Shown in pieces: positions 52,757-61,542 of a stretch of DNA of 64,000 bases. Numbering within the stretch: the first letter of the stretch is position 1; the number at the start of each line of letters is the position of its first letter. Source of the DNA: Bacteroidota bacterium. GTDB taxonomy: Bacteria > Bacteroidota > Bacteroidia > Chitinophagales > LD1. Under the pieces are notes generated by a model. It saw only the letters and a program-made list of their open reading frames with translations. It was not told where the DNA came from and did no database searches. Both the position numbers and the translations under genes were made by a program. Location of the stretch: the NCBI GenBank assembly GCA_016722375.1, contig JADKJG010000005.1:248001-312000 (forward strand). The letters are read 5' to 3'.

Positions 52757-53867
52757 AGAAATCTGGATTGGTCAGGAAGCGGTGGTCGGTTAACGTTTTA
52801 AGAAAGGCAATTAGATCCTGCTTGTCTTGTTCGCTTAAATAGCGTAGTCCTCCACGATATGCAGTTTTCATAAACGGGTCAATCGTAGGAGATGTCTTCA
52901 AACTATCATTATAAAAGTTGACGACCTGTTCCAACGTTACAAATCTTCCATTGCGCATATAGGGACCGGTCACCTCTACATTTCTGAGGTGTGGTGTTTT
53001 AAATTTTCCATTGTCCAACATATTGCCATTGAATCCTCCCAATCCTAAGTCGGGGAAATCGGTAAACGAATTGGCCGCATCCAATCCATTATTATGAAAT
53101 CCATTATCAATCATGGTGAATGAAGTGCCGGCTGAGTTATCCGCATGACAATGAAAACAATCGGCCCCATGATTAGGAGTGTCGGTAAGAAAAAGATTAA
53201 ATCCATGAAGTTCAGCAGGAGAGAAAGACATCTGGCCCCTTTGTACACTATCAAATTTTGATTCGGACGAAATAAGCGTCATCATAAACTGCGCAATAGA
53301 CTTTTCAATTTTCTGCTGCGTAATGTCACCGGGCCTGCCAAATGCTTTTTTGAACAGAGAAACATATTCGGGCTTGGCACTTAATCTGGCTATTGATTGA
53401 CTGGCAATAAAATTTTGTTCGTGTATCAGGGCATCATTTGCCTGTTGCGGCAATGACCCTGCTCTACCATCCCAGAAATATTTTTTCATCCATACCAAAT
53501 TGAATAATGGAGGCGTGTTGCGTTTCGTCAGCCCAAAAATATTTTGGCTTAATACTTTACCTCCATCGGCAAAAGCAAACTCTTGTTTGTGACAAGAGGA
53601 ACATGAAAACATGCTGTCAGATGAAAGTGTAGGGTCATAGAATAACAGCCTACCCAATTGTATTCCTTCCACCGTCATTGGATTATCAGGAGGAATTGAA
53701 ATAGGTGGAAATCCAAATTGAGGAGCGGTTATCACATAAGGTGTGCCAACGAATAAACTATCCGGTTCGCTTCCAACCGGAGGAAGAGGCAAATCTGTTT
53801 TGCAGGAAGGGAAAAGAGCGAACAGAAAAACGATAAGAATCGAACTTAGAAAAAACTTCTTTGCCAT
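52740..53867 (-). CDS. di-heme cytochrome c peroxidase family protein (MbnH-like)
   Basis: 375 aa. Lipoprotein-like signal (LFPSC near residue 22), two c-type heme sites CSSCH and CFHCH, and TPPLFNLVWMKKYFWDGRAGSL typical of the family. Its start overlaps by 1 nt the stop of the MbnP-like gene. In methanobactin-type loci MbnH oxidises a Trp of MbnP to kynurenine, creating a copper site; that role is inferred from the pair. The 3' end overlaps the convergent agmatinase-like gene by 17 nt. Confidence 0.88.
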   Translation of the reverse strand: MAKKFFLSSILIVFLFALFPSCKTDLPLPPVGSEPDSLFVGTPYVITAPQFGFPPISIPPDNPMTVEGIQLGRLLFYDPTLSSDSMFSCSSCHKQEFAFADGGKVLSQNIFGLTKRNTPPLFNLVWMKKYFWDGRAGSLPQQANDALIHEQNFIASQSIARLSAKPEYVSLFKKAFGRPGDITQQKIEKSIAQFMMTLISSESKFDSVQRGQMSFSPAELHGFNLFLTDTPNHGADCFHCHADNSAGTSFTMIDNGFHNNGLDAANSFTDFPDLGLGGFNGNMLDNGKFKTPHLRNVEVTGPYMRNGRFVTLEQVVNFYNDSLKTSPTIDPFMKTAYRGGLRYLSEQDKQDLIAFLKTLTDHRFLTNPDFSTPFH

Positions 53868-54616
53868 TAATCAGAATATGAAAAGGCCTTTGAAAACTGA
53901 TCGGCAAATTTAATGGCAACTCCGATGTCATTATTTTCTGACTGTGTTCCAGGATTTAGAAACATATCTAAGCTATCAGTCTGCCCATAAAAAACTTTAA
54001 GAATATCTACATTCAAATAGATTGTTTTGGATGCTCCATCAATAATCGAAAATGGTTTGCCTAAGAGCGACACTTGCCTGTAACAAGCATCCGTACCAAC
54101 GTGATAATTCAGTCCGATATTACCTCCTGCAAAATTCTGCCCTAAGGTATCGGCAGTACCTTCCAGATTTACGAACCGATGATTCAACCAAGGCCAATAC
54201 ATTCCGGTCTTAGGACCTAGCGGCTCACTAGCAGGATAGTCTTCTGGCTTGGTCTTATCCTGAGCTGAATCCAATCCTACAAAAAATTCTATACCCTTAT
54301 AATCTCCGGCTGGCGCATTCACTGAAAATGATTTTGAAATGGTTTCTGAATAATCGAAAAATTCTACCTCGCTAAGTTCCACCGTAGAATTATCATTCTT
54401 AATCAGTTTGATATGAGACACATAAAATTTAAAGGCGCTGAAAAAAAATTCTTTACCGGCACCATCTCCATATATAGTATTCACAAAACTAAGTTCGTGG
54501 CTTTCCACGAAACCCTTGAGCTCAACCTTAAGGCTACTATCATCCTTCGGCTTTTTGCAAGAAGGGGCTGACAAAAGCAATATGATTGCCAATAAATATG
54601 CTGATATAAATTTCAT
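53867..54616 (-). CDS. MbnP-like copper-binding lipoprotein
   Basis: 249 aa from the second Met; lipobox APSC. MbnP-domain features: TIYGDGAGKEFFFSAFKFYVSHI early, GIEFFVGLD, TGMYWPWLNHRFVNLEG (conserved Trp region, candidate for oxidation by MbnH), and a late LNYHVGTDACY segment. Periplasmic or outer-membrane-anchored. Operon with the MbnH-like peroxidase. No methanobactin precursor gene was seen. Confidence 0.82.
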   Translation of the reverse strand: MKFISAYLLAIILLLSAPSCKKPKDDSSLKVELKGFVESHELSFVNTIYGDGAGKEFFFSAFKFYVSHIKLIKNDNSTVELSEVEFFDYSETISKSFSVNAPAGDYKGIEFFVGLDSAQDKTKPEDYPASEPLGPKTGMYWPWLNHRFVNLEGTADTLGQNFAGGNIGLNYHVGTDACYRQVSLLGKPFSIIDGASKTIYLNVDILKVFYGQTDSLDMFLNPGTQSENNDIGVAIKFADQFSKAFSYSD

Positions 54617-54714
54617 CTCCACTAATAAGAGATTCTAAATTAGCAGAAATAGCGTTTCGCTGTAATGATGTTTGTTCTTGTTTAACAAACGATACTTCAA
54701 CCGTGCCAATCTCT

Positions 54715-55284
54715 TCATTCTTTGGTTCTGCCCAAACGCTCCGGATTTTGCTTGATGAAATCCTTCCATCCCGACATTTTCTCTGCACCTTGGATAGCGA
54801 CTTTCCCTTGGAAATGATGGCACACAGCAGCAGCCAGCCCATCCGTAGCATCGAGAAATTTAGGTTGTAACTCAAAATGACACAGTCGTTGAAGCATAGA
54901 TGCCACCTGCTCTTTAGAGGCATTTCCATTGCCGGTAACCGACTGCTTTATTTTCTTTGGGGCATATTCAAAAACCGGGACATTGTTTGTCAGTGCAGAT
55001 GCAATAGACACTCCCTGCGCGCGCCCTAGTTTCAGCATACTTTGTACGTTCTTGCCATAGAAAGGTGTTTCAATAGCACAAGCTCCCGGACGATAATTTT
55101 CTATCAGCCCCTGAATCTTTTCATAGATGATTTTCAACTTCTCCAGATGATCTTCATATTGAGACAAATGAATCACACCCATGCTCAGTATTTTCATCTT
55201 TTGTTTTTCAACTTCGATGATTCCATACCCCAGAACAATGGTGCCAGGATCCACACCAAGGATGATTTCACTTTTGCCGCTCAC
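54715..55284 (-). CDS. ruvC: Holliday junction endonuclease RuvC
   Basis: 189 aa. Acidic catalytic residues in ILGVDPGT (Asp), CAIETPFYGKN (Glu) and DATDGLAAAVCHH (two Asp). Resolves recombination junctions with RuvAB. Slightly extended C-terminal tail (about 25 residues beyond the core). An out-of-frame ORF at 54540-54929 is its shadow. Confidence 0.93.
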   Translation of the reverse strand: MSGKSEIILGVDPGTIVLGYGIIEVEKQKMKILSMGVIHLSQYEDHLEKLKIIYEKIQGLIENYRPGACAIETPFYGKNVQSMLKLGRAQGVSIASALTNNVPVFEYAPKKIKQSVTGNGNASKEQVASMLQRLCHFELQPKFLDATDGLAAAVCHHFQGKVAIQGAEKMSGWKDFIKQNPERLGRTKE

Positions 55285-55339
55285 CTTTCAAATATAGCAA
55301 CCTACCACGGAAAGGACGGAAATGTCAAACTAAGTTTAT

Positions 55340-56245
55340 CTACTTAAAAGACTTACTCAGGCCGATGGCCTTTGGAGAGGTAGTAAAATAAACTCCGCCC
55401 AAAATCAATAACATACCTGCCAATTGCATCATAGAAAGCACCTCGCCGTCAAATAACCCCCATCCAACAGCTACAACAGGAATAAGATACGTCACACTTG
55501 CCCCGAAGAGCGCATCGGTGCGTTGGATTAACTTATAGTAAAGCGCCCAGGCTATCAAAGTACCGAACAGAGAAAGAATCATTACATACATAAACGGCAG
55601 CCAGATAGTTCCGGAATATATTTTTGCCGGAGCATCTGTAAACATCAGGATGATGAACGCCGGAAGGCCTACAAAAGCCATGGCCAGCGAAGTAGTGTAA
55701 AGCGAATTTTCGTTTTGTAGTTTTTGCTTCGTGATATTGGTACTCAATCCATAACAAAAGGTTGCCGCCACCGGCAAAGCAGTATAAAGCACCTCCATCT
55801 GAAAATCTCCACCTGTCTTGCCGAATACCAGAACTACGGCCCCCAGAAAACCGATAATTACTCCGACTATTTTCTGAGAAGAAATTTGCACTTTGTACAA
55901 ATAATACCCAATCAGCAAGGTCCATAAAGGGGACAGCGAATTCAATATCCCATTGACTGCACTACTCGACTTCGTCATAGAGAGGGCAAATAGAAATCCG
56001 GGAGCTCCGCTACCAAAGAAGCCTATTTGAAGGACCGATAAATATTTTTCACGAGAGATTTTCCGTAAGGCGATGATCGCGAATGGCAGAGAAACCAAAA
56101 AGGAAATACTAATTCGTAACGAGGCCAACTCAACCGGAGAAAATGCTACGAGACCTTTTTTTATTAGGAGATAGGATGATCCCCAAATAATAGTCAGCAA
56201 AAAGATAATGAACCAGTTTAATGGATTATGATGTGAATCCACCAA
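55340..56245 (-). CDS. EamA/DMT family transporter
   Basis: 301 aa with ten membrane helices in two EamA repeats (WGSSYLLIKKGL in repeat 1, FGTLIAWALYYKLIQRTDA in repeat 2). Drug/metabolite exporter superfamily; substrate unknown. Followed at 8 nt upstream by the PAP2-like gene on the same strand, likely cotranscribed. Confidence 0.88.
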   Translation of the reverse strand: MVDSHHNPLNWFIIFLLTIIWGSSYLLIKKGLVAFSPVELASLRISISFLVSLPFAIIALRKISREKYLSVLQIGFFGSGAPGFLFALSMTKSSSAVNGILNSLSPLWTLLIGYYLYKVQISSQKIVGVIIGFLGAVVLVFGKTGGDFQMEVLYTALPVAATFCYGLSTNITKQKLQNENSLYTTSLAMAFVGLPAFIILMFTDAPAKIYSGTIWLPFMYVMILSLFGTLIAWALYYKLIQRTDALFGASVTYLIPVVAVGWGLFDGEVLSMMQLAGMLLILGGVYFTTSPKAIGLSKSFK

Positions 56246-56253
56246 GCCAATGA

Positions 56254-56931
56254 TTAGTTTTTCTGACTTTGAAACTCAAAAGTCTTTTGCCCTATTTGGC
56301 TATGAGCAAACAAGACTACCTTATAACAAATAAAGGCCGCTACCGGAGCAAACAAAACATCAAAGGTGTAATGCACATGCTGTGTAAGCAACATTATGCT
56401 GATAACTATGGTTGCCAGCAATGCCCACGTTTTGACATACCGATTAGTCGAAACGAGCATCATCAGTGTGATAGCGGCAATATGTCCGGGAAAAAACAAG
56501 TCCTTGGTTACAAAGACTCCATTGGAATGAAGAAAAAAGTTGGCACAAGGATCAATCAGATGAATCATATCCTTGGGTGGTTCTAAGGCCACAAAATAAA
56601 TACAGATGGTGCGCAGGAAGGTTGCCATTGTGAACATTTGAATACCTCTGATAAACCTGTCTGGATAAGGAAGTATAAAAACAAAAACCAAGAGAAGCGT
56701 GGAGTATTCAAGCAGAAAAATCCATAACGACAAATCAACGGGAGGGAGCTGGTTCAATAGCATGTCATTCAGTTGAACACCTTCCCGTTCCTGCCAAACC
56801 TGTAGAAAATGAAAATTATGTGCCGCAACTAATGTCAGCACCAAAACAGAAACAGAAAATTGATTGATCCAAGATTTTGATCGGAACTTTCTGCGCCAAG
56901 CTTCCGGTATGTTTTTCAGTTCATTAAACAC
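56254..56931 (-). CDS. PAP2-like membrane phosphatase (sphingomyelin-synthase-related type)
   Basis: 225 aa with six membrane helices. The PAP2 catalytic boxes are recognisable as FFPGHIAAI (motif with catalytic His) and HVHYTFDVLFAP (third motif, His nucleophile and Asp). Probable lipid phosphatase or phospholipid head-group transferase at the inner membrane. Confidence 0.78.
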   Translation of the reverse strand: MFNELKNIPEAWRRKFRSKSWINQFSVSVLVLTLVAAHNFHFLQVWQEREGVQLNDMLLNQLPPVDLSLWIFLLEYSTLLLVFVFILPYPDRFIRGIQMFTMATFLRTICIYFVALEPPKDMIHLIDPCANFFLHSNGVFVTKDLFFPGHIAAITLMMLVSTNRYVKTWALLATIVISIMLLTQHVHYTFDVLFAPVAAFICYKVVLFAHSQIGQKTFEFQSQKN

Positions 56932-56998
56932 AACTATTGCTTTAAGAAAAAATTAGGAACATTAAAATTGGGCAGCGAAAGTAATTATTTCAGAAATT

Positions 56999-57567
56999 TT
57001 AAGTGAGCACCTGTCGCCGGGTGGAATATTTCAAAAGAGAAAACATCGAAACGTCATAAATAATGTGAGCCATCGTCGCTGACAGGAGTCCAAAAAATTT
57101 GAATAGGTAGCCAAACCCTGCCGCGATAATCACCAGAAAAGTCCATAGATAGTCATGTTCAGGTTGTAAGGATTGATATAGCCATGCAGCAAGACAAAAA
57201 CTATGGCCGCAGGCCAAACTCCTATCATAGGCTGGATACCTGCCCGGAAAAGTATTTCCTCCCCGATTCCGGCACAAGTGGAATAGAATAGAATATTGAG
57301 GAAGGATGGATTTACCTGCTGAACGATATTTTCAAAAAAAAGTAAAACACCTTTGAACCTCCTACCATGAATCAAGGCAGCTGCGAGCAGGGAAGAAAAT
57401 GTGCCAAAGAACAATCCGGTGAGCGCTTGTATATAAAGGCGCTTGCCCCCTATCAAAACCTTGTTGACATCCTTTTTCTGCCAATAAATAACCAACAGAA
57501 CACCGGCAATGCCCATAGCCACCAGTGTGAGCCAACTCATAAAATGAAGGCGTTTTTTATGTTGCAC
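56999..57567 (-). pseudogene. CPBP family intramembrane metalloprotease, one frameshift
   Basis: N-terminal frame (57130-57567) holds five helices and the motif GIGEEILFRAG plus VLLHGY; the C-terminal frame (to 56999) continues VIIAAGFGYLFKFFGLLSAT and the third motif MAHIIYD. Adding one T to the TTTT run on the minus strand (57137-57140) joins YGLF to LVII. About 190 aa when repaired. All CPBP (Abi/Rce1-like) residues present, so probably functional. Confidence 0.8.
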
Positions 57568-57620
57568 CTTTATTGAATTTGGTTACCAATATACTAATCT
57601 TGCCGAAATAAACTCTTTGC

Positions 57621-58664
57621 ATGTCCAACGAAAAGAAAATGACTCCCATCCATACGCTGGGCGAATTTGGTTTAATTGACCGTTTAACATCGTCATTTGA
57701 AAAAACCCAACCCTCTACTATTAAAGGAGTAGGAGATGATGCGGCTGTAATAGATAATACAGGTAAAATGACCGTGATAAGTACCGACCTGCTGATAGAA
57801 GACATTCATTTTGACCTGATGTATGTGCCGCTTAAACACTTAGGATATAAAAGTGTGGTGGTAAATCTAAGTGACATTTATGCCATGAACGCTCATCCAA
57901 AACAAATCACTGTTTCTATTGGTATCTCTTCCCGTTTTACCTTAGAGGCTTTAGATGAATTATATGAAGGCATTCGTTTAGCCTGCAAGAATTATGAAGT
58001 AGATTTAGTCGGTGGCGATACGGCCTCTTCGCAAAAGGGCTTGATTATTTCGGTCACTGCTATTGGTCAAGCCGATGAACAAAATCTGGTTTATAGAAAT
58101 GGAGCTCGTGTAGGCGACCTGATCTGCGTAAGTGGCGATTTAGGCGCTGCCTATCTGGGTTTGCAAATTCTGGAACGGGAGAAAAGAATCTATTTGGAGC
58201 ATCCCGAAGTACAACCCGAATTGGAAAATGCCCCTTATTTAATCAGCAGGCAACTAAAACCTGAAGCCCGACGAGATGTCATCCGCTTTCTCAATGAAAT
58301 TGATTTGAAGCCTACCGCTATGATGGATCTAAGCGACGGCCTTTCCTCTGATATGCTGCACATCTGCAAACAAAGTGGTGTCGGCTGCGAAATCATGGAA
58401 AGCCAGGTTCCGGTAAGCGAAGACGTATACAATATGGCTTTACAATTCAATCTCGACCCTATTATTTGTGCCTTGAGCGGCGGTGAAGATTATGAATTGC
58501 TTTTTACCATCCGTCCCGAAGATGAAACCAAACTGGGCGGTGAAGAAGCCTTTTCGATTATTGGGCAAATCACGGAAACGGCAACAGGAACGATGCTGGT
58601 TACCCGCAGCGGAAACCGGCACCCTTTGCAAGCACAGGGCTGGAATCATTTCGGACAAAAATAA
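57621..58664 (+). CDS. thiL: thiamine-monophosphate kinase
   Basis: 347 aa AIR-synthase-fold kinase. GVGDDAAVID, STDLLIEDIHFD, VGGDTASS, MMDLSDGLSSD and CALSGGEDYELLF are all ThiL boxes. Phosphorylates ThMP to ThDP. Start follows an ACTCTTTGC element by a few nt. Slightly longer than average because of a longer central region. Confidence 0.94.
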   Translation: MSNEKKMTPIHTLGEFGLIDRLTSSFEKTQPSTIKGVGDDAAVIDNTGKMTVISTDLLIEDIHFDLMYVPLKHLGYKSVVVNLSDIYAMNAHPKQITVSIGISSRFTLEALDELYEGIRLACKNYEVDLVGGDTASSQKGLIISVTAIGQADEQNLVYRNGARVGDLICVSGDLGAAYLGLQILEREKRIYLEHPEVQPELENAPYLISRQLKPEARRDVIRFLNEIDLKPTAMMDLSDGLSSDMLHICKQSGVGCEIMESQVPVSEDVYNMALQFNLDPIICALSGGEDYELLFTIRPEDETKLGGEEAFSIIGQITETATGTMLVTRSGNRHPLQAQGWNHFGQK

Positions 58665-58693
58665 ATACGTCTAAGCCTTTCTATCTTTACAGC

Positions 58694-59329
58694 ATGAAAA
58701 CCGCCGCTCGAATTATTTCCTTCCTCTTTCACCCCTTGTTGTTTCCCATCTACGGCTCCACCTTTATTCTGTTCTGCAACCCCAATAGGTTTGGCGTCTT
58801 TGGCAATCGGGTTCAAATGGCCTGGTTGATTATAGTCTTTGCCCTCACTTTTGTTTTTCCGGTGATCTGGTTGCTCATGATGAGGCGACTGGAAATGATT
58901 CAAAGTTTAGCCCTTGAAACTTCGCGCGAACGAATTATCCCCTTTATCGCTACCGCCACCTTCTACCTATGGGCGACGTGGATGTTTAAGCCGGCAGTCA
59001 ATATGAAAATCCCTTCCAACGAATTGCTCTTCTATATGATGGCAGGTGCCTCGCTCTCCGTATTTGCAGCTTTTGTCATCAACATCTTTTCCAAAATCAG
59101 TTTACACACCCTGGCCGCTGGAAGCATGATAGCAATTTGCCTAACCATGATTCGCTATTCCACCTATGACCTCCGAATTGTTTTCCTCGGTATCCTAATT
59201 TTAAGCGGAGCCATTGGCGCTTCCAGACTATTAATTAAAGCGCATAGCGAGCAGGAAGTTCTCACCGGATACCTTACCGGTTTCACCTGCCAGTTTATTG
59301 CATTCAGTTTGATTTCACGATTATTCTAA
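58694..59329 (+). CDS. PAP2-fold-like integral membrane protein
   Basis: 211 aa with six membrane helices. KISLHTLAAGSM and ASRLLIKAHSEQEVLTGYLTGF recall the HT and H-x-x-x-x-x-G patterns of Bacteroidota membrane proteins at the edge of the PAP2 family, although the canonical catalytic set is not complete. Between thiL and the crotonase gene on the same strand with gaps of 29 and 10 nt. Confidence 0.7.
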   Translation: MKTAARIISFLFHPLLFPIYGSTFILFCNPNRFGVFGNRVQMAWLIIVFALTFVFPVIWLLMMRRLEMIQSLALETSRERIIPFIATATFYLWATWMFKPAVNMKIPSNELLFYMMAGASLSVFAAFVINIFSKISLHTLAAGSMIAICLTMIRYSTYDLRIVFLGILILSGAIGASRLLIKAHSEQEVLTGYLTGFTCQFIAFSLISRLF

Positions 59330-59339
59330 AACCTATTTT

Positions 59340-60122
59340 ATGTATCAAACCATCACCTTTACGATTAGCGACAGCATCTGCACTATTGCTCTCAACCGTC
59401 CGGATGTTTTCAATTCTTTTAATGAAGAAATGAGTGCCGAATTCATTGATGCATTGAAGAAGGCCGACAAAGACGAAGCCGTTCGCGTAGTTATTATTAC
59501 CGGTACTGGAAAAGCCTTCTGCTCGGGGCAAGATTTGAAAGATATACAGAACCAAACCGGAAACCGCAGCCTGAGCGATTCCGTGGTGCGTCGCTACAAT
59601 CCGATGATTCTCGCCATCCGCGAAATGCCTAAACCTATTATCTGCAAACTGAACGGAGTAGCCGCCGGTGCCGGTGCCTCGTTGGCATTGGCCTGCGACT
59701 TGATTATTGCCGCTGAATCTTCTTCCCTGATTGAAGTCTTTATCAACGTGGGACTGGTGCCCGATTCCGGCTCCTCCTTTTTCCTGCCTCGTCTGGTGGG
59801 ATACAACAAAGCCTTTGAACTCATCACGCTCGGCACTAAAATCACTGCCCGCGAAGCATTAGATTTTGGTTTCGTTTATAAAGTAGTATCCTCTGAAGAA
59901 TTGGACAGCGCTACACAGGAATTAGCTCTGCGCTATGCTACCGGCCCTACTAAAACTTACGGTTTGGTGAAGAAGATGCTAAACAAAGCCTATACCTCCG
60001 ACTTGAATAATATGCTGCAATACGAAGCCTATAACCAAGGCATAGCAGGAAGCAGCGAAGACTATCAAGAAGGCGTTGCTGCCTTCATAGCAAAAAGGAA
60101 ACCACAATTTAAAGGACAGTAA
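59340..60122 (+). CDS. enoyl-CoA hydratase/isomerase, PaaG-like
   Basis: 260 aa crotonase. FCSGQDLKDIQNQTGN and GVAAGAGASLALACDLIIA with GLVPDSGSSFFLPRLVG; the Asp in VPDSG is the hallmark of PaaG-type (1,2-epoxyphenylacetyl-CoA isomerase) enzymes rather than hydratases. Other phenylacetate genes are not in the window, so the substrate is open. Confidence 0.88.
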   Translation: MYQTITFTISDSICTIALNRPDVFNSFNEEMSAEFIDALKKADKDEAVRVVIITGTGKAFCSGQDLKDIQNQTGNRSLSDSVVRRYNPMILAIREMPKPIICKLNGVAAGAGASLALACDLIIAAESSSLIEVFINVGLVPDSGSSFFLPRLVGYNKAFELITLGTKITAREALDFGFVYKVVSSEELDSATQELALRYATGPTKTYGLVKKMLNKAYTSDLNNMLQYEAYNQGIAGSSEDYQEGVAAFIAKRKPQFKGQ

Positions 60123-60450
60123 GACACTACCTTAAAAAGGAATTGCTAGTCTTTTAGATTTGAAATTGTAATCAACTTAGTTTAGTCCAGCTAAATTCAT
60201 CACACCTCCACGAATCTAAGTTCGGTTTAGATGAAATGGCTTGCATTTTGAACCCGGTATGGCAAGTTGGACTAAGAAGATAACACATTTCACTAGGAAT
60301 TGGTCTTTGTATTTGCCTTCCTTGTATTAGTTAATTCGGCAATAATCGTTGTCTAACAATAGGTGTTACACACGAAGCAGCTATAAGTAGGCATTAGCTT
60401 TTGCCGTTTCAACCGGCTCTTTGCCAAATTGTCCTCTTCTCTTTCAATTT

Positions 60451-60807
60451 TTGACCGACTTATTCCTATTCGGTACCCATCTCTAGCTATTCGGTCCCTG
60501 TTAGCAAGAGACAGGTGCCTGTTCGTAGCTATTCGGTCCCTGTTCGTAAGAGATAGGTCCCTGATTGTAGCTATTCGGTACCTGTTAGTAAGAGACAGGT
60601 GCCTGTTAGCTGCTACTCGGTCCCTGTTAGTTAAAGACAGGTCCCTGTTCGTAGCTACTCGGTGCCTGTTCGCAAGAGATAGGTTCCTGTTGGCGGCAAT
60701 TCGGTCCCTGCTAGCTGCTATTCGGTGCCTGTTAGCTGCTACTTGGTCCCTATTAGCAAGAGATGGGTGCCTATCTTGAGCTATTCGGTACCGAATAGCT
60801 CAAGATA
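60451..60807. repeat. 21-nt degenerate tandem array E (17 units) ending in a 36-nt palindrome
   Basis: Seventeen units of exactly 21 nt without indel, each opening GGTnCCTGTT. Two tail types alternate through most of the array, ...AGCAAGAGACA and ...CGTAGCTATTC, giving a 42-nt higher order. The final two units form a perfect 36-nt palindrome (60772-60807) centred on GGTACC. Located between convergent genes. A 116-codon plus frame is an artefact of the period. The stretch 60123-60450 before it has no gene. Confidence 0.93.
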
Positions 60808-60932
60808 AGCGTTTTTTAGGCCCTTTGATGATTTGGAGTCATGAGGCAATGCAGTATCTTTGGAGGTAACTGTGTATCAAATCTTTATAATTAGGCAGTC
60901 TTTCATATTTTTTCACTGAGATAGCGTTATAT

Positions 60933-61097
60933 ATGATTGAGAATATAAGCAGATATTATTCCATCAGCTGTCCAGATCATGATTGCGGGAAACATGTATT
61001 CAAGCGTTGTAATTCCCTCAAACTTCTGACATCAGTGGTTACAGAATTGCTGAAACCAATAAAGATATTGACATGGAATTCAGGAATAAATCTATAG
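60933..61097 (+). CDS. tentative small ORF after array E
   Basis: 54 codons from ATG; contains CPDHDCGKHVFKRC, a cysteine/histidine cluster. A perfect -7 element TATCTTTG lies at 60855-60862, 70 nt upstream. No family and no ribosome-binding site, so it could be chance. Nothing else is visible in 60808-61104. Confidence 0.2.
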   Translation: MIENISRYYSISCPDHDCGKHVFKRCNSLKLLTSVVTELLKPIKILTWNSGINL

Positions 61098-61104
61098 GGC
61101 AGCA

Positions 61105-61512
61105 TCATTTTCCTATCACCCCATCATCGCTGAATTTGCCAGGACCTAGCAGCAGAATAGTAGTGAAGGAGACAAGGAAAAGTGCGGGCACCTCGCCTTT
61201 GCCAAAAACATCGCCACCGTGAGCATGAGTCAAAGCCACACTCATAGCAAATATGAGGGGAATGGCAGCTAAGCGAGTAAAAAGCCCGGCAGCGATAAAA
61301 GCAGCACAGAAAAATTCGGCAAAGATGAGGAGGGCAAATGAAACCGGTCCTCCCAAGCCCATAAAATCCATAAAGCCATCTTTCTTTTCGGCATACTGAA
61401 TCAGTTTCCCATATCCATGTGCCATCATCAATATGCCGGAAGCCAATCGTAAAATCAGCAGGGCGAGATTAAATCCAAAGTCTGTGTATTTGATGGAGAG
61501 TATTTTTTTCAT
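61105..61512 (-). CDS. DoxX family membrane protein
   Basis: 135 aa with four membrane helices; LLILRLASGILMMAHGYGKL and FCAAFIAAGLFTRLAAIPL are DoxX signatures. Quinol-oxidase-related small membrane protein of unclear role, often linked to redox stress. Confidence 0.88.
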   Translation of the reverse strand: MKKILSIKYTDFGFNLALLILRLASGILMMAHGYGKLIQYAEKKDGFMDFMGLGGPVSFALLIFAEFFCAAFIAAGLFTRLAAIPLIFAMSVALTHAHGGDVFGKGEVPALFLVSFTTILLLGPGKFSDDGVIGK

Positions 61513-61542
61513 GGCAGTAAATTTGTTTCCCGAATATATGAA

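Noticed and set aside
54540..54929. 129-codon minus frame between the MbnP-like gene and ruvC
   Set aside because: Overlaps ruvC and the MbnP start out of frame, low-quality protein sequence.
60429..60779. 116-codon plus frame rich in RSLLARD-like repeats
   Set aside because: Array E read in an open frame; no start context and no non-repeat domain.
4367..60807. CRISPR interpretation of the tandem arrays
   Set aside because: Units abut with no unique spacers of constant length, no direct repeat is conserved exactly, and no cas gene is present.
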